A DNA stretch of 17,882 nucleotides from Albimonas sp041685625 (lineage in GTDB: Bacteria > Pseudomonadota > Alphaproteobacteria > Rhodobacterales > Rhodobacteraceae). Location of the stretch: the NCBI GenBank assembly GCA_041685625.1, contig JAWLFJ010000082.1, positions 1 to 17,882 of the forward strand, read 5' to 3'. A model generated the notes under the pieces. It did no database searches, had not been told where the DNA came from, and worked only from the letters and a program-made list of their open reading frames with translations. Both the position numbers and the translations under genes were made by a program. Positions 6,867 to 16,055 of this stretch are shown piece by piece (position 1 is the first letter of the stretch; each line of letters starts with the position of its first letter).

Positions 6867-7775
6867 ATGACCCTCCGCGCCGCCCTCGTGCAGACCACCT
6901 GCGGCGACGACCCCGCCGCCAACCGCACCGCCGTCTCGGCCCTGATCCGCGAGGCCGTCGCCGCGGGCGCGGAACTCGTCACGACGCCCGAAGTGACGAA
7001 CATCGTGACCCTCTCCCGGCGGAGGCAGGCCGAGCTTCTGCGCCCCGAGGCCGAGGACGAGACCCTCGCCGCGTTCCGCGACCTCGCGGCCGAACTCGGC
7101 GTCTGGGTGCTCGCCGGCTCCCTCGCCCTCAAGGCCGACGACCGGTCGGAGACGCGCTTCGTCAACCGGTCCTTCCTGATCGACGACTCCGGCGACGTCC
7201 GCGCGCGCTACGACAAGATCCACATGTTCGACGTCGACGTGGGCGATGGCGAGCGCTACCGCGAATCCGCCGGCTATCGCCCCGGCGAGCGGGCCGTGGT
7301 CGCGGACACCCCCTGGGGCCGCCTCGGGCTGACGATCTGCTACGACCTCCGCTTCCCCGCCCTCTACCGCGCGCTCGCCGAAGCGGGGGCGGAGATCCTG
7401 ACCGTCCCCTCGGCCTTCACGGTCCCCACGGGCCGCGCCCACTGGGAACCCCTGCTCCGCGCCCGCGCCATCGAGACCGGCTGCTTCGTCCTCGCCCCCG
7501 CCCAGACCGGTCGGCACCCCGTCTCGGCGGAGGACGCGCGTCGGCGCGTCACCCATGGCCATTCGCTCGCCGTCGCCCCGTGGGGCGAGGTGCTGGCCGA
7601 CGCCGGCGAAGCGCCCGGCGTGAGCGTGGTCGACCTCGACCTCGCCGAAGTCGCTTCGGCGCGCGCCAAGGTGCCGAGCCTCGCCAACGCGCGTCCCTTC
7701 GCGCCGCCGGACCTCGACGAGGCCAAGGCCGTCGAGCGAGGCCCTCGCGCCGCCCCCGTTCGCCCGGGGCCATGA
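6867..7775 (+). CDS. Carbon-nitrogen hydrolase (nitrilase superfamily, Nit1-like deaminated-glutathione amidase candidate)
   Basis: The 302-residue cytoplasmic enzyme has the nitrilase superfamily triad Glu42 (TTPEVTN), Lys117 (RYDKIHMFDV) and Cys158 (LTICYDLRFP), with the family order preserved. The fully matching YDKIHMFDV and ICYDLRFPALYR blocks are those of the Nit1/NIT2 branch, whose known members hydrolyse deaminated glutathione or omega-amides; which substrate applies here is not visible. The recognisable domain ends near residue 277 (VPSLANARPF), and the last 25 residues are an unconserved Pro/Arg/Ala tail. It follows grxC by 12 bases, and GGCGAGGCG precedes the ATG. A glutathione-related repair enzyme next to a glutaredoxin makes functional sense. 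Confidence 0.92.
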   Translation: MTLRAALVQTTCGDDPAANRTAVSALIREAVAAGAELVTTPEVTNIVTLSRRRQAELLRPEAEDETLAAFRDLAAELGVWVLAGSLALKADDRSETRFVNRSFLIDDSGDVRARYDKIHMFDVDVGDGERYRESAGYRPGERAVVADTPWGRLGLTICYDLRFPALYRALAEAGAEILTVPSAFTVPTGRAHWEPLLRARAIETGCFVLAPAQTGRHPVSAEDARRRVTHGHSLAVAPWGEVLADAGEAPGVSVVDLDLAEVASARAKVPSLANARPFAPPDLDEAKAVERGPRAAPVRPGP

Positions 7776-7818
7776 CGGGCCCCGCTCCGCCGCGAGCCTC
7801 GCCGCGGCCCGCGCCTTC

Positions 7819-7854
7819 GGCCGCGACGGCGCGCCGGGCGCCGGAGCCGCGGCC
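7819..7854 (+). terminator. Possible terminator of the comF operon
   Basis: An imperfect GC hairpin has outer arms GGCCGCG (7819-7825) and CGCGGCC (7848-7854) and inner arms GGCGC (7828-7832) and GCGCC (7838-7842). It lies 44 bases after the hydrolase stop and has no U tract. In such GC-rich DNA it could arise by chance. Confidence 0.35.
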
Positions 7855-7918
7855 TTCGCCTCCGACGCCGCGCGGGGTCTGACCGGCGCCTCCCCCGCTT
7901 CCGGTTCCCCATGGCCTC

Positions 7919-7947
7919 TTGATCTCGCGGCGGATGCGGTATATGAA
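7919..7947 (+). promoter_or_regulatory. Possible sigma-70-type promoter of cueR
   Basis: TTGATC (7919-7924) is followed after 17 bases by TATGAA (7942-7947), inside the most AT-rich patch of the 291-bp gap between the hydrolase gene and cueR. It would leave a leader of about 110 bases before the cueR ATG. I see no CueR-type dyad here, so cueR looks independent of the copA promoter. The rest of the gap (7776-8066) holds no gene I can support. Confidence 0.4.
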
Positions 7948-8066
7948 TGGAAATTGAACAAGGGGTCCGCGACGGAATCGCCCGCGGGCCCCTGATCGAC
8001 GGGGGCGCCTCGGCGCTCCCTCCGCGCCACGGCGCGGCGGCCAGCGTCACTTCGGGAGTTCGCGTC

Positions 8067-8468
8067 ATGAACATCGGACAGGTTTCGGCCCTCAGCGGCC
8101 TGCCCTCCAAGACGATCCGCTACTATGAGGAGATCGGCCTCGTGAGCCCCCGGCGGGGCGAGAACGGCTATCGCCGCTTCGACTCGATGGACGCGCACAA
8201 GCTCGCCTTCGTCGCCCGCGCCCGCTCGCTCGGCTTCGGCATCGAGGAATGCCGCCAGCTGATCGAGCTCTACGAGGACCGCTCGCGCGCCAGCGCCGAC
8301 GTGCGGCGCGTCGCGCAGGACCACCTCGACCGGATCGACCGCAAGATCCAGGAGCTCGAGGAGCTGCGCCGCACCATCGCCAGCCTGGTGGAGGCCTGCC
8401 GCGGCGACGACCGCCCGGACTGCCCGATCCTCGCCGACCTCGCGGGCCTGCGCTCCGCCGCCGAATGA
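8067..8468 (+). CDS. cueR: Cu(I)-responsive MerR-family transcriptional regulator CueR
   Basis: CueR is a dimeric cytoplasmic activator that senses Cu+ and remodels promoters with long 19-bp spacers. The 133-residue product has the MerR winged helix (MNIGQVSALSGLPSKTIRYY, then ENGYRRF), a long dimerisation helix (about 79-110), and the metal loop with Cys111 and Cys119 (CRGDDRPDC). Those cysteines are eight positions apart, as in E. coli CueR Cys112/Cys120. Ser76 occupies the position of E. coli Ser77, the mark of the monovalent-metal branch. The frame stays open to an ATG at 7947, but that would add 40 unconserved residues with no ribosome site; the ATG at 8067 starts the canonical sequence with GGGAG about 10 bases upstream. 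The copA promoter at 10198-10228 is its obvious target. Confidence 0.95.
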   Translation: MNIGQVSALSGLPSKTIRYYEEIGLVSPRRGENGYRRFDSMDAHKLAFVARARSLGFGIEECRQLIELYEDRSRASADVRRVAQDHLDRIDRKIQELEELRRTIASLVEACRGDDRPDCPILADLAGLRSAAE

Positions 8469-8483
8469 GGCGGCGGCGCCTCA
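8466..8483. terminator. Palindrome carrying both stop codons of convergent cueR and the DsbA-like gene
   Basis: TGAGGCG (8466-8472) and CGCCTCA (8477-8483) are perfect inverted copies around a GCGG loop. The TGA at 8466-8468 ends cueR, and the TCA at 8481-8483 is the complement of the TGA ending the minus-strand gene. Only 12 bases separate the two coding regions, so this hairpin is the natural shared transcription end. It has no U tract. Confidence 0.6.
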
Positions 8484-9266
8484 GGCGCAGCCCGGAGGCG
8501 GCCCGGCTTCGCGCTCGGTCTCGACCAGCGCCGCCAGGGTCGCCTCGTCCACCGCGCCCGAGAGCGCCGTGCGCCCCACCACCAGCGCCGGCGTCCCGAT
8601 GAAGCCGAACAGGCCCGCCAGCCCGCGGGCGTCGGCCAGCGCCCGGTCCACCTCCGGCGCATGCATGTCCGCCGTCAGCCGCGCGGCGTCCAGCCCCAGA
8701 CGGTCCGCCAGGTCGCGCACGAACGCCTCCGTCGGCACGAACCCGCCGGTCCCCAACGCGTCGTGGAACTCGCGGTAGGCGCCCTGGCGCCCCGCCGCCA
8801 GCGCCGCCCGCGCCGCCGCCTCGGAGGTTTCGCCGAACAGCGGCCATTCGTGCCAGGCGATGCGCACGCCGCCGTCCGCCTCCAGCGCCTCCAGCCGCCG
8901 CGCCAGCACACGGCAGTACGGGCAATAGTAGTCCGAGAACGACGCGATCGGCACCACCCCCGCCTCCGCCGCGCCGCCGAACAGCCGCGCGCAGAGATCG
9001 CCGAGCAGCGTCGCCTCCGCCGTGCGCGGCGGCCGGGGCCCGTCGTCGAGCCCGACGAGCACCCCCGCGCCTCCGGTCGAGACACCGCCCCCCGCCGCCA
9101 GCCGCCGGAACCCCGGCGGCGTCTCCAGCCCCTCGAACTCGAGCCCCGCGGGCAGCAGCGAGCGCAGCAGCGGCCCCGCGTTCACCAGCGCCGCGCCGCC
9201 GAGGATCACGCCGCCCCACATCAGCCGCCGCCGCCACGGCGAGGCGGGCGCCTCGGGCCCGCTCAT
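8481..9266 (-). CDS. Membrane-anchored DsbA-family thiol-disulfide oxidoreductase
   Basis: The 261-residue product has an N-terminal hydrophobic segment (about residues 15-40, after WRRR), so it is predicted to be tethered to the inner membrane with its domain in the periplasm. The DsbA/thioredoxin core has CPYC at 115-118 in SFSDYYCPYCR and the cis-proline loop GTPALV at 224-229, with a helical insertion between them that contains REFHDAL (165-171). Two further cysteines are Cys92 and the penultimate Cys260. The ATG at 9266 overlaps the stop of the upstream cytochrome gene as ATGA, showing translational coupling. Placement in a copper locus suggests repair or formation of disulfides in copper-stressed envelope proteins, or handling of the neighbouring cytochrome or Cys-rich protein; this is inference. 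A role in cytochrome c maturation is the main alternative. Confidence 0.9.
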   Translation of the reverse strand: MSGPEAPASPWRRRLMWGGVILGGAALVNAGPLLRSLLPAGLEFEGLETPPGFRRLAAGGGVSTGGAGVLVGLDDGPRPPRTAEATLLGDLCARLFGGAAEAGVVPIASFSDYYCPYCRVLARRLEALEADGGVRIAWHEWPLFGETSEAAARAALAAGRQGAYREFHDALGTGGFVPTEAFVRDLADRLGLDAARLTADMHAPEVDRALADARGLAGLFGFIGTPALVVGRTALSGAVDEATLAALVETEREAGPPPGCA

Positions 9267-9736
9267 CGCCCGGCCTCGTCGCGGCGCGTCAGCTCCGCCT
9301 GATAGGCGCGCTCGCGCTCCGGCCAGGTCGACTTGATGTAGGCCAGCACGTCGCGGATCTCGGCGTCGCTCAACCAGTCGCCGAAGCCCGGCATGTCGCT
9401 TTCGTAGCCGCCGCCGATCACCGCCGAGCTGCCGAGCTTGGTGATCGCGAACAGGACCCGGTCCGGATGGTGCCAGGTGTGCCCGCTCGCGTCGTGCGGC
9501 GGCGCCGGCAGGCGTCCGTTCGGCAGGGGGGTGCGCCAGTCCGGCGCCCCCTCCAGCGACGCGCCGTGGCAGGCGGCGCATTCCTCGGCGTAGAGCGCCT
9601 CGCCCCGGGCGAGATCGGGCGCGGCGCCGGCCGGTCCGCCGGGCCAGAGCAACCAGGCGGCGCCGCTCGCGACGGCGGCGAGGGGGATGCCGATCAGGGC
9701 CGCGAGGGCCCCGCGCGGAGGGGATCGTCGGGTCAT
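9263..9736 (-). CDS. Membrane-anchored class I cytochrome c
   Basis: The 157-residue product starts with a signal anchor (about residues 8-31) and is followed by one cytochrome c domain exposed to the periplasm. The haem-binding site is CAACH (53-57), and the distal ligand is probably Met115 in ESDMPGFGDWLSD. The C-terminal helix IRDVLAYIKSTWP (127-139) is typical of the mono-haem class often annotated as cytochrome c family protein. After the helix there is a charged tail (RERAYQAELTRRDEAGR). The ATG at 9736 is supported by the start of the signal anchor, although the ribosome site is weak. The gene lies 44 bases after the Cys-rich gene and overlaps the DsbA-like gene by 4 bases. Its electron-transfer partner is not visible. 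Confidence 0.9.
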   Translation of the reverse strand: MTRRSPPRGALAALIGIPLAAVASGAAWLLWPGGPAGAAPDLARGEALYAEECAACHGASLEGAPDWRTPLPNGRLPAPPHDASGHTWHHPDRVLFAITKLGSSAVIGGGYESDMPGFGDWLSDAEIRDVLAYIKSTWPERERAYQAELTRRDEAGR

Positions 9737-9780
9737 GGTTTCGACTTTCGGGCTCGACGTCGGGAACGGGGGCGGTGAAG

Positions 9781-10113
9781 TCAGGCTCGCCCCCGCCCCT
9801 TCGGCGGCGCAGGCTCCGGGGCCTCGTCCCGGCCCAGACCGGGCGGCACGACCGCCCCCCACGCCGCGGATCCGGACCCCGACGGCACGGCGCCCGCGGC
9901 TTCGCGGCAGGGGTCGCAGCCCGCCGCGGGGCAGCTCGCCTCGCACGGCGCCGCCGCCTCGGCGACGGGACAGCCGGTCTCGCACGGCGCCCCGGACGCG
10001 CTGTCCGTCCCATGCGCCGCGCCGCCATGCGCCGACGGCGCGACCCCGGCGCCCGCAGGGCCGACCCCGACGACGAGCGCGAGCAGAAGCGGGATCATGA
10101 AGGCGAGGCGCAT
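9781..10113 (-). CDS. Small secreted cysteine-rich protein of the copper locus, unknown family
   Basis: I do not recognise this 110-residue protein. It has a convincing signal peptide (MRLAFMIPLLLALVVGVGPAGAG, cleavage near residue 21-23), then a short region rich in Ala, Gly and Pro. His29 and His34 are followed by six cysteines at 44, 48, 57, 61, 66 and 69, forming CETGC, CEASC and CDPC. PCETGCPVAEAAA (43-55) and PCEASCPAAG (56-65) look like a duplicated unit. Residues 70-110 have no cysteine and are Pro/Gly/Ala-rich. Nearly every codon ends in G or C on this strand, which supports real coding. It is first in a set with the cytochrome and DsbA-like genes and divergent from copA. Periplasmic Cu binding by the thiols is plausible but inferred; a thiol or disulfide partner of the DsbA-like protein is an alternative. 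Confidence 0.75.
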   Translation of the reverse strand: MRLAFMIPLLLALVVGVGPAGAGVAPSAHGGAAHGTDSASGAPCETGCPVAEAAAPCEASCPAAGCDPCREAAGAVPSGSGSAAWGAVVPPGLGRDEAPEPAPPKGRGRA

Positions 10114-10152
10114 GGCGGAAACCTGCGCCGCCCCCGCCCCGATGTCCAGCGC

Positions 10153-10183
10153 CGCGGCGCCGCTCCTGCGGCAGGGCGCCGCG
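10153..10183. repeat. Dyad in the divergent gap just upstream of the copA promoter
   Basis: CGCGGCGC (10153-10160) pairs with GCGCCGCG (10176-10183), and within it CCTG pairs with CAGG around CGG. It ends 14 bases before the copA -35 and would be in the leader of the divergent Cys-rich gene if that promoter lies nearer to copA. It could be an insulator hairpin, a regulator site or chance in GC-rich DNA. Confidence 0.45.
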
Positions 10184-10197
10184 CCCCTCTCGGCCTC

Positions 10198-10228
10198 TTG
10201 ACCTTCCTGTCGCTGGAAGCCCCATCAT
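10198..10228 (+). promoter_or_regulatory. CueR-type copper-responsive promoter and operator of copA
   Basis: The -35 is TTGACC (10198-10203) and the -10 is CATCAT (10223-10228), separated by 19 bases, the over-long spacing that MerR-family activators require. Within the spacer region ACCTTCC (10201-10207) and GGAAGCC (10215-10221) form the CueR dyad across 7 bases. The block TTGACCTTCC-N7-GGAAG is the same as in the E. coli copA operator as I recall it. The ribosome site AAGGAG follows at 10238-10243. A cueR gene lies in the same locus. Confidence 0.85.
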
Positions 10229-10254
10229 CCCGCCGAAAAGGAGATGCCCCTGCC

Positions 10255-12747
<2,493 letters not shown>

Positions 12748-12801
12748 CCTCGCCGCCCCCGCGCCGAAGATGGCGCGAACCGAACGAGGGGGTGGAGAAC
12801 G

Positions 12802-14196
12802 ATGAGCGAACTCTGGCAGTCGTCCGCGGCCGCGATCGCGGCGCGCGTCCGCACGCGCGAGACCAGCGCCCGCGAGGAGACCGAGGCGGCGCTCGCCCGC
12901 CTCGCCGAGGCGAACCCGGCGCTCAACGCCGTCGTCGACGAATTCCCGGAGGAGGCGTTGGCCGAGGCCGACCGCGTCGACGCCCTGATCGCCCAGGGCC
13001 GCGACCCCGGCCCCCTCGCCGGCGTGCCCGTCACGGTCAAGGTCAACGTCGACCAGGCCGGCCGCGCCACCACCAACGGCCTGCAGCTCCAGAAGGATCT
13101 GATCGCCGAGGAGGACAGCCCGGTCACCGCCAACCTGCGCCGCGCCGGGGCGGTGGTGATCGGGCGCACCAACACGCCGGCCTTCTCGCTGCGCTGGTTC
13201 ACGCGCAACTCGCTGCACGGCGCCACCTTCAACCCGCACGACAAGGGCATCACCCCCGGCGGCTCCTCCGGCGGCGCCGGCGCGGCGGTGGCGGCCGGCA
13301 TCGGCGCCGTCGCCCACGGCACCGACATCGCCGGCTCGATCCGCTATCCCGCCTACGCCTGCGGCATCCACGGTCTGCGCCCCTCCTTCGGACGGGTTCC
13401 GGCCGCGAACCTCTCGGGCCCCGACCGCACCATCGGCGCGCAGCTGACCGCCGTCTCCGGTCCCATCGCGCGGCGGATCGAAGACGTGCGCCTCGCCTTC
13501 GAAGCGCTCTCGGCCTCCGACTGGCGCGATCCCTGGCACGCGCCGGCCCCCCTCGCCGGCCCGCCCGCCCCGAAGCGCGTCGGCCTCGCCCTCGCGCCCG
13601 GCGGCATGACCGTGGCGCCGGAGGTCAAGGCCGCGCTCCGCGCCGCCGCCGGCGCGCTCGAGGCCGCCGGCTGGGAGGTGGAGGAGGTCGAGACCCCCTC
13701 GGTCGAGGCGCTGGTGCAGGTCAATCTCACGCTCTGGATGGTCGACTTCCGGATGGCGGGCCTGCCGAAGATGGAGGCCGAGGGCGACCCCGACGCCCTC
13801 TTCGTCGCCAAGGCGATGATGGGCCTCGCCGGGGAGGACGCCGACGGCTACGCCGCGCTTCAGCGACGTCTCGGCCTGATCCGCGACTGGACGCGCTTCC
13901 TCGCAGACCGGCCGGTGCTGCTCTGCCCGGTCTCCGGCGAGGCGCCTTTCGCGAACCATTCGGACGTCGAGAGCGAGGCGGACTTCGGCCGGATCTTCGC
14001 CGCCCAGGCGCTGCAGGTGGGCCTGCCCTCGATCGGCCTGCCGGGCCTGACCGTCGCCACCGGAGAGCCGGGGGCGCCGATGGGCGTTCAACTCGTGGCC
14101 CCCCGCTTCCGCGAGGATCTGCTGCTCGAGGCCGGCGCCGCCATCGAGGCCGCGCACGCGCCGATCCGCCCCGTCGACCCCTTCGTGAAGGGCTGA
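12802..14196 (+). CDS. Amidase signature family enzyme
   Basis: The 464-residue enzyme belongs to the amidase signature family, hydrolysing a carboxamide by a Ser-cisSer-Lys triad. I assign Lys80 (VTVKVNVD), Ser155 in GGSSGG (153-158) and Ser179 in GTDIAGSIRYPA (173-184). The length is normal, and GLRPSFGRVP at 191-200 matches the family. The natural substrate cannot be inferred; the neighbouring genes do not encode GatB/GatC and the central region differs from GatA, so a tRNA amidotransferase subunit is unlikely. GGTGGAG 4-5 bases before the ATG supports the start. The next gene begins 4 bases after the stop, so the two are almost certainly co-transcribed. Confidence 0.92.
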   Translation: MSELWQSSAAAIAARVRTRETSAREETEAALARLAEANPALNAVVDEFPEEALAEADRVDALIAQGRDPGPLAGVPVTVKVNVDQAGRATTNGLQLQKDLIAEEDSPVTANLRRAGAVVIGRTNTPAFSLRWFTRNSLHGATFNPHDKGITPGGSSGGAGAAVAAGIGAVAHGTDIAGSIRYPAYACGIHGLRPSFGRVPAANLSGPDRTIGAQLTAVSGPIARRIEDVRLAFEALSASDWRDPWHAPAPLAGPPAPKRVGLALAPGGMTVAPEVKAALRAAAGALEAAGWEVEEVETPSVEALVQVNLTLWMVDFRMAGLPKMEAEGDPDALFVAKAMMGLAGEDADGYAALQRRLGLIRDWTRFLADRPVLLCPVSGEAPFANHSDVESEADFGRIFAAQALQVGLPSIGLPGLTVATGEPGAPMGVQLVAPRFREDLLLEAGAAIEAAHAPIRPVDPFVKG

Positions 14197-14200
14197 GCGC

Positions 14201-15160
14201 ATGACCGTGAAGACCGCCGTCATCGGCCTCGGCATCATGGGCCGGCGCATGCTGGAGCATATGGACCGGCACGAGGGCTACGCCCCGGACCTGCTCTGGG
14301 ACCCATCCGAGGCCGCCTCTGCAGAAGCGCTGAAACTCGTGCCCGGCGCGACCGTGACGGAGACGGCCGAGACGGCGATCGCCGGGGCCGATCTCGTCTA
14401 CCTCGCCTGCCCGCCGGAGCCGCGAAAGGCGCTCGCCCTGACCGCGGCGGAGGCCGGCAAGGCCGTGTTCCTCGAAAAGCCCCTCGGCGTCGACGTGACC
14501 GAGAGCGAGGATCTCGTCGCCCGGCTCGCCGCCGCCGGCGTCCCGGCGGCCGTCAACTTCACCCAGGCCGCCGGCCCCGCCATGACCTCGATCGTCGAGG
14601 CCGCGCGCACCGGCGCCCTCGGCGATCTCGAAGGCGTCGACATCGTGGTCACCTACGGCGCCTGGCCGCGGGAATGGCAGAAGGCCGCGGACTGGCTCCG
14701 CTTCCGCGCGGAGGGAGGCTACACCCGCGAGGTGATCTCGCACTTCCTGTTCTTCTCCGAGCGGGTGCTGGGCCCGCTGCGGCTGGTTCACGCCCATCCG
14801 ACCTACCCCTCCGACCCGGCGCTCTGCGAGACGCACATGCTCGCCCGGCTCGAGACCGCCGAAGGCCTGCCGGTCACCGTCGTGGGATCGGTCGGCGGCG
14901 CGCAGCCGGACCGGCAGGAACTGACCGTCAAGGGCGCGAAGGTCAGCCGGCGCGTGACCGACTTCTACCGCGACGCCGCCTCCTCCGGCGGCCCGTTCGA
15001 GCCGGTTCGGCCGGAGCCGACGGATCCGAGAGCGGAGTCCCTGCGTTGTCAGCTCGACGACCTTCTTCGTCTGATGCGCGGCGAGGAGAGCCGGCTCGCC
15101 ACCCCCGGGGAGGCGCTTCGCGTGCAGAGACTGATCGAGGGGATGCTCGCCGGCGCCTGA
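14201..15160 (+). CDS. Gfo/Idh/MocA-family oxidoreductase
   Basis: The 319-residue NAD(P)-dependent dehydrogenase has the Rossmann loop VIGLGIMGRRM (7-17), the characteristic LEKPLG at 91-96, whose Lys-Pro contacts the cofactor and substrate, and the probable catalytic His181 in GGYTREVISHFLFF. The C-terminal half is the usual alpha/beta dimer and substrate domain. Members act on sugars, inositols, bile pigments and other polyols or imines; the substrate here is not predictable. It starts 4 bases after the amidase stop with only a weak ribosome site within GAAGGGC, consistent with translational coupling to the amidase. Consecutive action on one substrate by the two enzymes is possible but unproven. 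Confidence 0.9.
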   Translation: MTVKTAVIGLGIMGRRMLEHMDRHEGYAPDLLWDPSEAASAEALKLVPGATVTETAETAIAGADLVYLACPPEPRKALALTAAEAGKAVFLEKPLGVDVTESEDLVARLAAAGVPAAVNFTQAAGPAMTSIVEAARTGALGDLEGVDIVVTYGAWPREWQKAADWLRFRAEGGYTREVISHFLFFSERVLGPLRLVHAHPTYPSDPALCETHMLARLETAEGLPVTVVGSVGGAQPDRQELTVKGAKVSRRVTDFYRDAASSGGPFEPVRPEPTDPRAESLRCQLDDLLRLMRGEESRLATPGEALRVQRLIEGMLAGA

Positions 15161-15166
15161 GCGCCG
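15151..15166 (+). terminator. Small hairpin spanning the Gfo/Idh/MocA gene stop
   Basis: CGGCGC (15151-15156) and GCGCCG (15161-15166) pair around a CTGA loop that holds the TGA stop at 15158-15160. The downstream FNT gene starts only 29 bases later. It may attenuate read-through, stabilise the upstream mRNA or be chance. Confidence 0.3.
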
Positions 15167-15194
15167 CGGCGCCCCCGCCACCGAAAGGGACGCC

Positions 15195-16055
15195 ATGACC
15201 GCCGAAGACAAGCCCTCCGACGAGGATCGCAGCGAGCTCGAGGAGGCGCACGACCTCGACGACGAGGGGGCGGAAGCCATCGAAGCGCACCGCCCTCTCG
15301 CGCCCGTCCAAGTCTACGAGGTCGTCAGCCGCACAGGGCTCGAGGAACTCAAGCGGCCCGTCGAGTCGCTGTTCTGGTCGGGCCTCGCCGCCGGACTCGC
15401 CATCGGCTTCTCGGTGATCGGCCGCGCCGCGATCGAGAGCCGGCTGCCCGGCGACGCCGCCTGGGCCCCACTGGTCGGCTCGATCGGCTACGCCATCGGC
15501 TTCGTGATAGTGGTGCTCGGCCGCTTCCAGCTCTTCACCGAGCAGACGGTGACCCCGGTGATGCCGATCTGCCGTGCGCCCACGGTGCGGAGCCTCAGGG
15601 CGCTGGCCCGGCTATGGGGCGTCGTGCTCGGCGCAAACCTCCTCGGCGCGGCAATCTTCGCGCTGTTCCTCGTCGGCTCGGGCGCCTTGACGGACACCCT
15701 GCTCGCGACCGTGGAGACGCTCGGCCGGCACGAACTCTCGAAATCCTTCGCTCAGACCACCTCCGGCGCCGTCGTGGCGGGTTTCCTGATCGCGATCCTC
15801 GTCTGGCTCATCGCCAATCTGCGCCAAGGCGAACTGCCGGTGGTCTTCGCCGTGACCTGGCTGATCGGCGCCGCCGGTTTCGCGCACGTCGTCGCCGGCT
15901 CGGTGGAGATGTTCGTGCTGACCCTCCGCGGTGAAGCGGGTCTGCTGGAGGTGGTCGGCGGCTACATCCTGCCGGCCCTGATCGGCAACGTGATCGGGGG
16001 CACGGTGCTGTTCACGCTGATCGCCTACGGTCAGGTGGTGCGCGAACTCGACTGA
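15195..16055 (+). CDS. Formate/nitrite transporter (FNT) family membrane protein, YfdC-like
   Basis: This 286-residue inner-membrane protein has an acidic cytoplasmic N-terminus of about 55 residues followed by six predicted helices (about 59-77, 93-110, 137-162, 189-208, 215-243 and 254-281). FVIVVLGRFQLFTEQTVTPV (103-122) and GNVIGGTVLFTLIAYGQV (264-281) are the conserved FNT blocks. His231 in GFAHVVAGSVEMF matches the central pore histidine of FNT channels. The match is closest to the YfdC-like branch with a long acidic N-terminus, whose substrate is uncertain, rather than to FocA or NirC. AAAGGGA precedes the ATG. It lies 34 bases after the Gfo/Idh/MocA gene and may share its transcript. 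Confidence 0.92.
   Translation: MTAEDKPSDEDRSELEEAHDLDDEGAEAIEAHRPLAPVQVYEVVSRTGLEELKRPVESLFWSGLAAGLAIGFSVIGRAAIESRLPGDAAWAPLVGSIGYAIGFVIVVLGRFQLFTEQTVTPVMPICRAPTVRSLRALARLWGVVLGANLLGAAIFALFLVGSGALTDTLLATVETLGRHELSKSFAQTTSGAVVAGFLIAILVWLIANLRQGELPVVFAVTWLIGAAGFAHVVAGSVEMFVLTLRGEAGLLEVVGGYILPALIGNVIGGTVLFTLIAYGQVVRELD

Noticed and set aside
7772..7882. 36-codon frame starting with ATGA overlap at the hydrolase stop
   Set aside because: Pro/Ala/Arg-rich low complexity with no domain. The overlap is explained by GGCCATGACGG by chance, and a hairpin interrupts it.
7947..8066. Upstream start adding 40 residues to CueR
   Set aside because: No ribosome site, the sequence is unlike the family, and it overlaps the probable promoter.
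6246..8324. 692-codon minus-strand open frame
   Set aside because: It runs opposite comF, grxC, the hydrolase gene and cueR, all with strong family motifs on the plus strand. The minus-strand protein shows no domain.
9775..10254. Upstream in-frame extension of copA by 160 codons
   Set aside because: It is Arg/Pro-rich, overlaps the Cys-rich gene, and contains the CueR promoter. The ATG at 10255 has a ribosome site and starts the normal protein.
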